A stretch of 64,000 nt of DNA from Paramecium octaurelia (lineage: Eukaryota; Ciliophora; Oligohymenophorea; Peniculida; Parameciidae). The notes beneath the pieces were generated by a model that saw nothing but the letters and a program-made list of their open reading frames with translations, was not told the origin of the DNA and did not search any database. The translations under genes and the position numbers were made by a program. Each line of letters begins with the position of its first letter. Positions within the stretch are counted from its first letter, which is position 1. Location of the stretch: positions 439,369 through 503,368 of the forward strand of contig CAJJDP010000037.1 of the NCBI GenBank assembly GCA_905182995.1, written 5' to 3'. Shown here one piece after another: positions 15,901 to 29,280 of this stretch.

Positions 15901-18900
15901 TTTATGAGAGAGATGTGCAGTAATTATAATACAGATTTAGATAACATATTTAATATATGTTAGAAGAATAAGATATAATGGGGAGTGATGTTTAACAACA
16001 CTTAGAGAAATATATCATAATCAGTAAAGAATCTTTCAAAATAATATTGTAAGATGATTATCTCAAATATCATTTTGTATTCATGACCGAATTTGCAAGT
16101 GGCTTAGGTGCTTATCAATTTACTGGTAAATGTAATGGGTAATTAGTTAAATTGCTCAAATTGAACAAAAAAAAAGTAATCTCTATTGGAAATTCATTGC
16201 AAAATAATTATTTATTTAACAAATCAGACATTAGTTTTACTTTGACATAAAATAACCCATTCTTTTGCATTACTTAACCAAATTTTGTAGTTAGAAATAT
16301 TAAACAAGTATTTTAACTGTTTTACTTTTATTGCACTCAATATTTATAGAATTACATTTCCTTTTTAGAAATTCAAGTCTACAGAAGTACTTTAATAGGA
16401 TTATCAGTTTTTGGCATCAACCTATATTAAAGCGATATAAATCTATTTAATTTGATGATATTTTTCCTTGTTCCCAGCAATATATCCACTTTCATATTTT
16501 AATCGTATTTGCTCATCAATTAAGTAGATTACGATTAGAAATACTTTAATAGTTTGACAAAAAGATTGACGATTCTAAAAACAGAAAGCATTGTAAAATA
16601 GTTAATTAAAATCATAATAATTGCAATATTTGATTCTGCTTTATTGATTATAGTAGAAAAGGCACTTCTGCATTTAACTTATGGAGATGGAAAGATCAAC
16701 TAAACAAATTAAATAGTTTTATTGTATACAGGAATTGAGGTTTTAGAGAAAAGTAAATTATTATTTATTGTTTTTGATGCATTCAATGATATATTATATA
16801 AGATAAAACAACTACTCATTATTATCTCTTTAACCTTTATATTGTCAATATGTTATTTGATAGTCTAATCAATTGAAGACAATTAAGAAATTTCATTACA
16901 ATTCAACAACCCAGGGTTATAAGTGTTTATATTTATGGCAGCATTTTTAGTTGGCTTATCTTTTGTACTCAAATTAATGCTGCAAATCATTAATGTGGAT
17001 TTTTCATTTCCTATTGATAACTCCTAATTAGAAATTCATATGAAAGAGATCAATAATATTAAATAGAATCTTAACTCGGACACAAATGAGAAGGGATACT
17101 TCCAAAATATAAAGAAGATGATAGAAACCTTGTTTGAGAATAAAGACATAGTTGATGAATAAATAACCAAATTCATTAAAGTAGATCAGACTACAATAGA
17201 TTACATGGATAAAAATCATGGATTTTATGATAGGAGAACTGAAAATGACTTTATGGATTTCTTTAGATAGTAGAATTGGTAGAAGTATAGTTTGTCCTAT
17301 GTATTTGTATTCTATGAAGGCACAATATTTATTTCCCATCTCTATGAAATTATGATGAATGACTTTTCAACATCGATCCTAATAGTAATCATCATCTAGT
17401 TAATGTTGTAATTGCTTATAGTGATATTCTAATTCAAATTCATAAATAACAAGACTTCGCAATAGTACTTGTAAATAGTATCATTTGGATTGCGGTTCAT
17501 CTTTAAGATCCTAATAGATCTACTCTATTTAGATGAGAGAAAGGAGTTCACTGCTTTTCTATATCATACCTTATTTAGCCTATCTTTTGCCCTCACAACT
17601 CAGCCAAAAATCAATATTTACCTATACGCTGCCTTGCAATTGCTTATGTATCTATTTGAATTGGTGTTGGATGGATTCAGCATTAAATATGATAACATTA
17701 ACGAAGCCATATTTTGTTCCTTTAAATACTTCTTCATAATAATAGCAATCTCATACCCCATTTTTAATTATATACAAAAAATACAGTTCCTATAAAGATC
17801 TTCGTATGTCTACCAAAATAGATTGAGTAAGGAATAGAAAAAAATTAATAGAGTGTTGGGTTTGTTAATGCCTCGATTCATACAAGAGAGGATGAATAAA
17901 GGCCAAATTTAAATATCGTAAGATTAAGGAGATGTAAGTGTGTTATTTTGCGACATTTATCAGTTCGATAAGGTAATCAAGGATTAATAGGAGAAAATAA
18001 TAGAATTTTTAGATACCCTCTATAGAGCCTTCGATCAATTGTGTTAAAATTACGACTTATAGAAAATTGAGACTGTTGGGAAAACATACATGGCAGCAGG
18101 AGGACTCAAGGATTACGATGTTGTGATAAGTAAATTAAAATTCGATCATTTTAGATTAAAAGAATGCCAACAGCACATCAAGAGCACTTGAAACTGCAAT
18201 ATAAATGATGGAGACTGTGAAAACTATGAAATATGGGGATAATTAGGATGTGCAGTTAAAAATAGGAATTCATTTTGGGAGAGTGATAGCTGGAGTTATT
18301 GGTGTTCACAAACCTTAGTTCTCGTTGATAGGAGATACAGTTAATACAACAAGCAGAGTATGTAGCACAGGTGAAGCTGGATTTATTACTTTAAGTGAGG
18401 CTGCATATTTGCATGTGAAAGACAATACTAAATATTAATTTGAGAAGAAATCAGTTGCTGCTAAAGGTAAAGGGATGATTGAAACATATAAATTGATTTT
18501 ATAATAAAAAGAATCAACACGAATATTGACTCCCAAAGTATCGACATCCGAATATCAGGATAAGAATTCAATTTAATCGAAAGAACCTAGGAAGATAATG
18601 AATTTTAAATCATCCACAGACAAAAAGAATATCTTTAAAAGACCGTCAGTTCAACCTGCCTAAATCGGAGCCTTGAATCTCAATGATCATGCCAAATCCC
18701 CCAAAGTTGTCATTAGATAGCTACATAGAGAAACCCAATCTTCCATAATGCCAAATATGATTTTGAAAAAAAAACCATCAATAGAAAACGATTTAGAAAG
18801 CAAACGATTAAATTCCATCAAATCTAAATCATTTAATTAAGTACCATAATTTTACTAATTTTAAGAATGATGATGTGAAAGATAACAACCATAATAGTAA

Positions 18901-21900
18901 TGCAAAGACACCTGGATTTCAAAAAAATTGGATTTAAAAACGGCAAAGTGCTGTTGAAGAAAAATTACCGAATTTTTTAGCATAACCCAATAATCAATAG
19001 GATTCAATTACTTAGATTTAGTTCCAAGTAGATTCAAAGCCTCAAGTCTAGGCTGTATCACAATCGTGTTAGTAACAATTATTTTCATCTGGTGTTAATC
19101 TATCTCATTAATCAAATCAATAGTAATTTTTACATTCCGCTGATCAATTGCTAAAAGTGACTGATTAATAAGTGGATAATAACAAACAGGAGGGTCTTAA
19201 TTTTATTCCAAGACCATAGATGAAGAAGAAAGGAACCATAATTTTGGGAGAGCTAATTTAGAAGAAGGGAGCAATCATAAAATCTAGTACTAAGATAATA
19301 CTCCCAGAGGAAAGGGATAAAAATTAAATAGTTAAAGTATCTGGAGTAGGAGTGGATAGTGATTCTTAAATGGAATAAAAAAAATAACTCAAAAATTAAC
19401 GGTCTTTGAAATTGCAACACCTGCAGGATTCTAGTTCTGCTTTGAAGAAGAGTCCAGAATCCATGAATGAAAGATTAGAAGAATTGGAAATAGCCAAAAA
19501 GAAGTTGATTATTACACCTGAATAGAAGTTTGATTATTAGACNAGTAAATTAAAATTCGATCATTTTAGATTAAAAGAATGCCAACAGCACATCAAGAGC
19601 ACTTGAAACTGCAATATAAATGATGGAGACTGTGAAAACTATGAAATATGGGGATAATTAGGATGTGCAGTTAAAAATAGGAATTCATTTTGGGAGAGTG
19701 ATAGCTGGAGTTATTGGTGTTCACAAACCTTAGTTCTCGTTGATAGGAGATACAGTTAATACAACAAGCAGAGTATGTAGCACAGGTGAAGCTGGATTTA
19801 TTACTTTAAGTGAGGCTGCATATTTGCATGTGAAAGACAATACTAAATATTAATTTGAGAAGAAATCAGTTGCTGCTAAAGGTAAAGGGATGATTGAAAC
19901 ATATAAATTGATTTTATAATAAAAAGAATCAACACGAATATTGACTCCCAAAGTATCGACATCCGAATATCAGGATAAGAATTCAATTTAATCGAAAGAA
20001 CCTAGGAAGATAATGAATTTTAAATCATCCACAGACAAAAAGAATATCTTTAAAAGACCGTCAGTTCAACCTGCCTAAATCGGAGCCTTGAATCTCAATG
20101 ATCATGCCAAATCCCCCAAAGTTGTCATTAGATAGCTACATAGAGAAACCCAATCTTCCATAATGCCAAATATGATTTTGAAAAAAAAACCATCAATAGA
20201 AAACGATTTAGAAAGCAAACGATTAAATTCCATCAAATCTAAATCATTTAATTAAGTACCATAATTTTACTAATTTTAAGAATGATGATGTGAAAGATAA
20301 CAACCATAATAGTAATGCAAAGACACCTGGATTTCAAAAAAATTGGATTTAAAAACGGCAAAGTGCTGTTGAAGAAAAATTACCGAATTTTTTAGCATAA
20401 CCCAATAATCAATAGGATTCAATTACTTAGATTTAGTTCCAAGTAGATTCAAAGCCTCAAGTCTAGGCTGTATCACAATCGTGTTAGTAACAATTATTTT
20501 CATCTGGTGTTAATCTATCTCATTAATCAAATCAATAGTAATTTTTACATTCCGCTGATCAATTGCTAAAAGTGACTGATTAATAAGTGGATAATAACAA
20601 ACAGGAGGGTCTTAATTTTATTCCAAGACCATAGATGAAGAAGAAAGGAACCATAATTTTGGGAGAGCTAATTTAGAAGAAGGGAGCAATCATAAAATCT
20701 AGTACTAAGATAATACTCCCAGAGGAAAGGGATAAAAATTAAATAGTTAAAGTATCTGGAGTAGGAGTGGATAGTGATTCTTAAATGGAATAAAAAAAAT
20801 AACTCAAAAATTAACGGTCTTTGAAATTGCAACACCTGCAGGATTCTAGTTCTGCTTTGAAGAAGAGTCCAGAATCCATGAATGAAAGATTAGAAGAATT
20901 GGAAATAGCCAAAAAGAAGTTGATTATTACACCTGAATAGAAGTTTGATTATTAGACCTTAGAGACAATTAAGAAGTTCAAACTTGACTATGATGAAAAG
21001 TCTACTTTTGAAATTGATAATAGTCAATTCAAAACTAACGATCAATAGTTATACCATTCTATTTATGAGGAATACAAAGAGTAAGAGAAATTATAGATGA
21101 GGAATATTTTAGTATTTCTAACAACCTTGAACTTGTTTAAGGGTTTATTGTTGTTCATCATAAGCCAATAATTTAATGATACATAGATTCAACTATTAGT
21201 TGTATAAGTGTGTTAGTTTGGGATGTGTCTAATTTTGACAATCAGTTACCAAATGATTTTGGAAAGAGTGAATTTGGAAATGCTAAAGATTATCATTTGG
21301 ATCTACTTTTTGGGTTCTAGTAGTCTTTCTTTGTTAATCATAAATTTCGAGAAAAAGGAAGAATTTGAGGTAGTCCTACAAACAATATCAATAAGTGTTT
21401 TGTACATCAATGTATATCTTTCATAAATCTTAAACTATGAGGATAGATAGAGATTTATTGCTATGTTCATAATAGTGATAACAATAATGATAGTGTATGA
21501 GGCTTATATTTTGGAATTATTAATCTATTTGATGGGAATCTCTGGATTAACGTTCTTTTGTTAGATGCAAGAGAAGGACCTACTATTTAAGAACTATTTA
21601 ATAAGTCTACAGTTGTCAACTTAAATAGCAAAGTATGAAAACATGCTCCAATACCTGATGCCTCCTCATGCTTTGAGAAGATTGTTGAATCCTGATTAAG
21701 AGAATACAGACACCTTTATGGATGTATTGGAGAACACGACAGTACTATTTGCAGACATCGCTGGTTTCACTAAATATTCGAGTTCTGTTGAACCAGAAAC
21801 AGTGGTAGATATGCTTAGAAATCTATTCTCAAATTTTGATGAGTATTGTCAGAAGGCTGAAATCTACAAGTTGTTTACGATAGGAGATTGTTATGTGTGT

Positions 21901-22355
21901 ATGGGAGTGCTGGATTGTAAGAAGAGAGACCCTGCAGGAGAAGTAAGTTTTATTTTAAGACTAGGCCTAAAAAGTATTAGCATTTGGTTTTAGTATGATT
22001 GAAATCATCAATCATTACAAGAAAGACCCTCAATACTAGCATCTAAATATGAGGATCGGAGTCCATACGGGTAGAGTCTTGGGAGGCGTCGTGGGAACAG
22101 ATGTAGTTAGATACGATATTTATGGGGAAGATGTTACAATAGCGAATCTGATGGAATCATCAGGACAAGTAATAAATCATCTAATTTTAGGAGGGGAAGA
22201 TTCTCGTTAGTGAAATCACGAAGAATTTAGTGGAAAGCGAATATGAAGGATTCTAATTCGATTATGCCAAAGATGTTTATCTTCCCTCTAAAAATTTAAC
22301 CATTTCTACTTACTATGTTTCACCTAGTGATGTAGAGTACAGTTAAAATGATTGA
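12960..22355 (+). CDS. guanylyl cyclase with P4-ATPase-like N-terminal module
   Basis: Makes cGMP from GTP in a membrane. Residues ~1-1540 resemble a P4-ATPase in layout and TM segments, but the DKTGT phosphorylation motif and GDGAND are not seen, so pumping looks lost. Further TM helices precede cyclase domain C1 (~1657-1830); a ~400-residue polar linker and a second TM cluster precede C2 (~2437-2610). C1 has FCDIYQFD, KIETVGKTYM and LIGDTVNTTSRV; C2 has FADIAGFT and IGDCYV. The metal aspartates are thus complete in C2 and the Asn/Arg pair sits in C1, the reversed order known for ciliate and apicomplexan guanylyl cyclases. Glu at the purine-specifying position of C1 favours GTP. Introns are 25, 25, 22 and 22 nt. 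Removing the second copy of the 18129-20957 duplication plus the N leaves exactly 2,629 codons including stop. Confidence 0.9.
18129..20957 (+). repeat. exact 1,414-bp direct duplication joined by a single N (assembly artefact)
   Basis: Bases 18129-19542 recur without any difference I could see at 19544-20957, and the only ambiguous base in the window (N, 19543) sits exactly between them. The offset is 1,415 bp, which is 2 modulo 3, so keeping both copies destroys the cyclase reading frame. Dropping one copy plus the N restores a continuous spliced ORF into the second TM cluster and C2 domain. The simplest explanation is two contigs with an overlapping end placed next to each other without merging. 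A real recent tandem duplication is the alternative. Confidence 0.93.
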
Positions 22356-22398
22356 TTTTTCTTCCTTAAATTAATGTTTTTATCTTATAATTAACTTT

Positions 22399-25300
22399 AT
22401 GATTCCAGCCAATAAATCACCTCATGATGTTGAAATATTCTTTTGCTATTAATAAGCGATAAATAACTTAGAGTAGGGGAGAATCAATGATGGGAAGGAA
22501 TAACTGAAGAATCTGCTCCATTCCAAAATTGTATAGAGCTAGGAGAACAAAACCATTCATTATGCTACATTAATTTCATTGGCTGAAATATGTGGGAGAA
22601 GCAATGAAATTAGAGAGAAATGCGAAGCTCTAAGGTACTATCATGAAAGCAATGCCATCATAGAGGATTGTTGGGAAACGAATAGAAAAATGGCCATTAT
22701 CTTCAGATAAATAGGCCTCAATTTTAGAGCCTTGCACTTGACTTTAAAGGCGTATTTATTCAGTTTTACTATTTAGTTTGGAGTCTTGTCAATAGGTCCA
22801 AGGCAAAATAATATTGTACTATTAGGTTTGCTGTTTAGCATTCTTGATTAACGAAGTAGATTACTTTAATCAGTATTTGGAAAAGATGCCTGATGAAAAC
22901 AAATTGAAGTAGCAACTCCTAGAATTAGATTAGTATTTTAAGGAATCAAAAACCACTTTATTTGTGAATGAACTTTTAGAAGAAAGAAATTAAATCTCTA
23001 AAAAATTGGAATAAATACCAAAAGAATATTTAATTCTAGATTACTTCTATTAAGAATATGAATGCGAAATCTACTTGGATGAAGTCGACCTCAAGAAGTT
23101 TTTTAAAAAACTCAGGAAACTATTAATAAATAATCTTCACATTGATTAGGTAACAGAAGAAATACACTAAAAAGACATTTCTATTATTCTAAAGACTGTT
23201 TTCATTGTAAAATCGAAAAAAGAAAAACTTATTCCAATGAACAAACTCAAAGAACAACTTGAAAAAAATGTTAAATAGCGTCTGAAATAGAAATTAAACC
23301 TATAGAATGATTAAAACAACAAAGAAAAATTTTCATTATAATCTATTATTCAGAAAGAAAATTCCAAAGTTATAGAAATAATGAAAAAATGTGGTGTCAA
23401 GTTTGAAGCAATCTCAATATATGGCAAAAATACCATCTTAAATCATTAACAAAGTCCAGATACAGAATAAAAATAAAACGTGACAGTCAATAAAAATTAA
23501 ATAGGACAATATTTAATATCAAAACTCTAATCATCTAAGTTTTACTTTATAAGTCTAATAAACCAATTAACAGAGCTTCTCTATAAAATACCTGATGAAT
23601 TAAACTTTGATAAAGAAGCAATCGAGTAAGCTTAAATTGAATTAGTTAAATCCTATATTTGGGCGTAATACTTTATGACTGATTTAACTAATGATCCGAA
23701 AATAGATCTTAAAATTCTCTATTAATTATTCAATGAATTTAAATAAAGAATAAAAAATGAAAAAAACAAAACTAAAATGTAAGTAATCAAACTAAAAAAT
23801 TATTAAAAATTGATATTTAAATTAAATGACAAGTTGCTATTTTAAATCAGTTTTAAGAAATCTTAAAAGGAACAATAAATATCGTAAACTAAGGAGTTCA
23901 AAATGATTATGTCTCAAATCCACAATGAATTCAATATCGTTAAGAATCTCCCTAATCATAATTAAAATCAAAATCAACAAAATAGAACTCAACACTTATA
24001 ATTGACTAAACTTTTAGAATTTTCACTTTCAGAAATTCTAGAATTTTGGGAATAACCAATTTATTTGATTGAAAAAGGGGATCAAATACAGACTCAGGTG
24101 ATTAAGATAAAGAGCTTCCTCAAAGATGAACCTAACCTATGTGACTAAAAAGAAACCTATCTAATTTTGAATGCTTGCATTAAACAACTCTATTTTAGGC
24201 AAACAAAAGAATAATGTAAATATGCATTTCAAATAATTAAACCTATTTTTGAATAATTCTGTAAATTAACCCAAATTAATTCAGTCATAGCTGTATGCTT
24301 GTTAAAATTAATATTTATTTATGGAGCCCTGGATGAAGAAGCTAGTTAACCACTATTATCATTTTTATTATTCTATCATAAGAAGCTAGACTCTCCAAAA
24401 AATGACCTATTATTAATAACAACACTTTAATTAAAATAAATTCAGTTATGTAAATTCTTAGAAATATATAATTTGAATAATGTAATCAAAGCAATACTTG
24501 ATTTAAGACAAAGGATGAAACAAGACTATTAATAGTATTTGAGAAATTTTACAGAAAAATTTTAAGATTCAAAGGATGTTCAGTATTATTTACTAAATTA
24601 TATTAACGAGAAACCAGGCATCTATGGACATTGTACAGTTAAAAAAAATTAAATGCAAATTGAAACATAACCTGCTGAAAATACAAAAAATTTAGTTCCA
24701 CCTGAGATATATTCAAGTGAGTCGGAAGATGACTACGATTTTACTTCTCATTATAATAGATATTTCAAAGATATTAAATTGATGAATGAGTAATTAACAG
24801 AGCCTTTTAAAATTGGATAAAACTAATATTAATTTAGCATTGAAAAATAAAGATACTTATTAAGTCATAAATTATCGATCAATTTGGGAGATCCCAAGAT
24901 TTCCAATCAAATTAAAAGAGTTTCGAAAGAATTAGTCAAATAAATTTACTCCTTTTCCACCAAAGATCTTAAAAAAACATTTATTGTATATTTCTTTGAG
25001 AATTACTATTTCAGTCCACATTTCATTTAAAAAGAATTGGTCGAAGATGAAATTAAATTTATAGGTTACTTCTTGCCAATTTGCTATAACAAGTTTTCTG
25101 ATAAAAAAGCAGTTCATAATTTTGCCAACACATTTATTTTAAAAAATATTCCAAAGAAAATAGATTCCTAAGTTTATCAATATGCGACTGCATTGAATTA
25201 AATGATTTTTTCAAAGTAATCGTAATAATAACCTCCCAAATTTAATGAGATGAAAGATCTCATAGTGCAACAAAAGTTATCGAATGATTATATGGCCAAC

Positions 25301-26848
25301 ATTTATTACTTGCTATAATTAGCAAGAGAAGATGATAAAAATAATATATATATTTGTATAGCAATAGCATTGAATGAGATCCCTTTTTTTTGGAATTATC
25401 TTTATATGAAAATCTTCAATCTAGCTTACAATTAATTAAATCAAAAGGTATAACCTTAGGAGATTGACTGGTTTATTAGCTAAAAAAAGATTTAAGTTCA
25501 CTTATAAAAATAATAAAATCTGGCTCATCTTTTCGAATATAGATTCATTATGGATTTACTAAAAGCACAGCAGAGATAACTAGAATATGAAAGTTAACCA
25601 AATGAAAAGAATTATTAGAAAGTGCAATAGGCATACCAATTTTTACTTTCATAGAACCAAATTGCAATACCAAATGATATTTTTGAATTATAACATAATT
25701 TCAGGGCGATTTTATTGATTGAAAAAAAAATATTAAGAAAATTAAGGAGCATACCAATAGATAGAATTATTCAATCTATTCAGAATTATTCCTCTATTAA
25801 CAAACTTATAATTTAAATGAAAGAAAAATAAATGAATTATTTTTACAATTCCTCAGAGGGAGAAGTAGAAAGTATATCAGATTTATAAATCAATGTTTAT
25901 AAGTATCTCAGAAGATTCATTTAGAGTAATAATGTAAATGCTCTGAGCAAATTACTAGATATTATTGAAACTAAAATTCCTTTGTTAATGGAAAGCATGA
26001 AAGAAAATGAAGAATTCTAATATAGTTTATAGCCTGAACTAAGATTCTATAAGAGATAATTATAGGATAAAAAAAGCGATTCATCCAATTAAATATATAA
26101 AGACTCTCAATAAAAAATAAATGTTGTAATGATGAATCTGTGTTTGTTTTTTGAAAAAATTAAAATGAGGATTGATCGTGCTGCTCCTTAAAGGTATGCT
26201 ATAGAAGGCATATATTATTACTGTCATATATAATTAAGCAATAAGAATTTGTCAAAAGAAAAGCTTGAGAACTTACTCTAAATCATATCTTTAATATTTT
26301 CCACTTAAAATAAGGACTTAATAAAGTATTATAAATAGTATGGGGAAGAATATTCAGAATAAGACGAAGTCTTAAGATAATATTATCATCATGATCTAAT
26401 ATTCTAATACTTAAAATAAAAGGTAGTTAAGATTGTTATCAGGATATATATTGCATGTAAAAAGTGGAGCGAGCTAGTTGAATTACTCGATTTTATGCCA
26501 AAACAATTCGATATAAGGGGATATTAAATTTGTTTAGCTTTAATAGAAAATTGGAGGTCTTTAGAAGACATCCATTTGTTAAAAGAAGCATTATGTCAGA
26601 TTGAGTATTTTCTTAAGAGAAATACACAGTATTTGCATTTGAATGAAAATAAAGACTACAATAATATGCTTGTTAAATTGTATGATAAAGCTTTGGGTAA
26701 AGAAGAAAATATTAAGGATGCTCAATCAGAAATGGAGAAGATATATTAAGCCAAAAAGTTTATAAATAACCAATTAAGAATGTTAAAAAAAGGCAAAAGG
26801 GATACTTAGTAGAATTAAGAACCATAGAACTTTATAGAAATAGGTTGA
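22399..26848 (+). CDS. very large helical-repeat-like protein, possible Hir3/CABIN1-type
   Basis: 1,468 residues after removing two introns of 20 and 23 nt (about 22773-22792 and 22813-22835), both confirmed by frame. The start at 22399 is the first ATG after the cyclase stop. The N-terminal ~150 residues look like TPR helices (CYQQAINNLEQGRIND, ...IGLNFRALHLTLKAYLFSF), a layout used at the N-terminus of the histone chaperone subunit Hir3/CABIN1. The rest is Lys/Gln/Glu-rich and helical with no recognised catalytic motif, and ends near MRIDRAAPQRYAIEG, AKKFINNQLR and a basic tail. The Hir3/CABIN1 suggestion rests on general shape only; another TPR or HEAT-type scaffold is equally possible. 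The gene itself is secure. Confidence 0.75.
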
Positions 26849-27313
26849 GAACAAGAATAATATTATTTCATAATTTATGCTTAATTAAAGATTTATCATA
26901 ACATTCTCAAAGAAACAGATTTTTTGTTTTTATTCATTCATAAATTTATTAAGTTTATATTTCCTTTTTTAAAGTTATTATAAAAATATACTATAATTAA
27001 ATTCATAATTAAAAATAATTATTAATTCCTTGCAAATTTATAATTTATGGATTCAAAGGAAGCTATTCTTGAATCAGAGCTCAATTTGAAAAATAAATCC
27101 TTTTGTTAATTTATTTTCCTTCAATTTGTGATGTCGCATAATGCTTTAATAATCAGTATAAATAAAATTCAATATAAAAAATTATATTGAATATTTATAA
27201 TTATTAGGATATGATTTTTAAACATTATTCAATAAGATTCAAAATAACATCAAATAATAAAATCTGTTGTTTAATTAGAATGTGAGCATAAACATAAATA
27301 TGATTATTCGATT
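26849..27313. other. intergenic
   Basis: AT-rich spacer. A 46-codon plus-strand ORF starts at 27046 (MDSKEAILESELNLKN) and could be a micro-gene, but nothing supports it beyond a polar, coding-like start. No other feature was seen. Confidence 0.35.
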
Positions 27314-27559
27314 TCACAATTAATTCACATGGGTTGAGGATTTTCTTTTATAAAATTTGTTTCTAAATATGCCGAAATCTTTGCTATCGTTTTCCTTATC
27401 ATTTTTCGAATAGTAATTATCCTCTTTTCTTTTGGGGTCTGTGCAAAATTAAATCTTTTGTTATCTTAAATAGGTTAGTATTGATTTTATCTTTGTATTT
27501 GGTTTATGATATAACTCCAATTCTAAAGAATCAAGACTTGAATTTAATTCTTCTTGCAT
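27314..27559 (-). CDS. hypothetical small basic protein (81 aa)
   Basis: Single-exon ORF from ATG 27557-27559 to TGA 27314-27316. It begins MQEELNSSLDSLELEL and continues with a Lys/Arg/Asp-rich stretch (CTDPKRKEDNYYSK), then a basic tail. The high charge, low fraction of F and I and use of TAA for Gln mark it out from the surrounding noncoding DNA. No domain, signal peptide or membrane segment is visible. It is isolated in a 1.2-kb spacer between two plus-strand genes. An unspliced fragment of a larger gene cannot be excluded. Confidence 0.5.
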
Positions 27560-28114
27560 AAAATATATTTATGAATTAATATTATTTTAATATAAGAATA
27601 ACATAGTCGTTAATTCTAACCTTAAACTAGATTAAATTATTACTAATAATACATAGTATATCATTAAATCGATTTTGAGTCTATTTTAACTACATAATTA
27701 TAAGTACAAAAATTAAATAACCACACAAATCAACTTAAACTATATAAACAAGTATTTATGCTTGATACGAATAATTTAAAAATAATTAAATAAAGTCAAA
27801 AGTTGATAAGATATTAAATTCGAATATCTACAAATAACAACGTAGAATAATGTTGATTGTTAAGGCCATTTAAAATTGATAAACAAAACTTTAAACTCAT
27901 TTTAGTGTCTCATTCAATTAAGTTCAAAAATCTATTAACTATCCAATTTGACGAATATTTTTTGTATTTTTTGTAGTTCTTAAAGACTATACACTAAAAA
28001 TGTAATTACAAATTTATGATATAATTAAATTCTTAATCATCTTTTAATAAATAATATATTTGAACTTCAATTTTTATAATTAGAATAATTAATAAACAAT
28101 AGACTTCAAAATAC
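27560..28114. other. intergenic
   Basis: Strongly AT-rich, with no convincing reading frame, RNA gene or repeat. It presumably contains the 5' regions of the flanking divergent genes. Confidence 0.45.
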
Positions 28115-28963
28115 ATGTCAAAAGTCAATCAGGAACTCTATGAAAGAGCATTACAGATAATAAATTAGGACACATAGATATATCAAAAATTAAATGCAAC
28201 TCAATTTGATAAAGGATTGGATCTTTTTGAAATTTATTCAGAATGTTATGATATTAATGTTGTTGCTAACAATAATGTCTAAAGAATAATAACATCTATT
28301 GATTTAGAAAACAAAAGTATTTATGAAAAAGAAAATGAGTTTGAAAAAAATGATGCTTTAATTTAGTTATAATTTTTACTCAAATAATTATAAAACTAGT
28401 AATCAAGTGATACCAGATATTAGCAAATTATAGCTGTTACTGAAGAACTTATATCTTTTATAGAAAACCATAGTGATCTTTGTAAAAGATTCCGAATATA
28501 AAGTGATCAATTAATATACTTAAGAATATGTGGTTAAGATCCTGTTTAATCACTTGTTTTAAAATCTGGACTAAATTTAGTATTGAATTATTTAATAATT
28601 TAGCTTACTGAGTGGTTGGTGGTGATGTTATACAAATTTAGAATACACAAAAAAATTGAGTTTGAAGCTAAAACTTAAGCAAGATATTAAGCAAACGTGG
28701 AGTTAGAGTTTGTCTTGAAGACGTAGGATTAAGTCATATAAAACAAAAAGGAATATTAATAAAGAATAAGGGAAACTTTATTTGCAGACTAATTGGTGAT
28801 GGCAGAGATCTTATCAGAGGGATTTGCTTTATCAAAATTAACAGAATATTTAGTTGGATCATTGTAAGGGGGTTGCTGTGAGATTGGTTAATGGGTAAAG
28901 AGTGTGAAATAGATTGCAAACTTGAAATTAAATGGTATATCGAATACGTTTGATAACAAGTGA
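28115..28963 (+). CDS. hypothetical protein (282 aa)
   Basis: Single-exon gene, ATG 28115 to TGA 28961-28963, 282 residues. The protein starts MSKVNQELYERALQ and is mostly helical and polar, with Gln/Glu-rich heptad-like segments (residues ~75-115 and 190-230), a hydrophobic patch around residues 150-180 (LVLNYLIIQLTEWLVVMLY) that could be one membrane segment or a buried helix, and a C-terminal part with two adjacent cysteines (GGCCEIGQW). I recognise no family. A structural or membrane-associated coiled-coil role would be a guess. Confidence 0.7.
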
Positions 28964-29280
28964 GTTTAAAAGTATAATTTTTATAATTTTATTATTTTAA
29001 TAAATTTTAACTACAAAATAGAATAAGTTCTCAAAAAATAGATATAATCAATGAAGATATTTAATAGTATATTAGTTCCATTTCTTCTACAGATTAATTA
29101 GTTTGATACTAAATCTCATTTAAGAAATCAATGCTTTTCATTAGTTCTTCATATAGGGTATTAAATATTTTTAATTATCCAGTTAAATTTATTTTAATAA
29201 GTTTATTAGATAACTCGGCAATTAAATTTTATTTTTGTTTAAATAATTATTTTTCTTCCTTAACTTCACTGATAATTTCC
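28964..29280. other. short convergent spacer
   Basis: Lies between the 3' ends of the 282-aa gene (plus) and the potassium channel gene (minus). A plus-strand frame around 29131-29334 overlaps the channel's 3' end and looks like noncoding background. Nothing else was seen. Confidence 0.4.

Noticed and set aside
18129-20957. Reading the two copies as a genuine in-gene exon duplication
   Set aside because: The copies appear identical, an N marks the junction, and the frame works only when one copy is removed.
22399-26848. Assigning the very large gene firmly to Hir3/CABIN1
   Set aside because: Only the N-terminal TPR-like flow suggests it; without a profile search the match is too weak to give a symbol.
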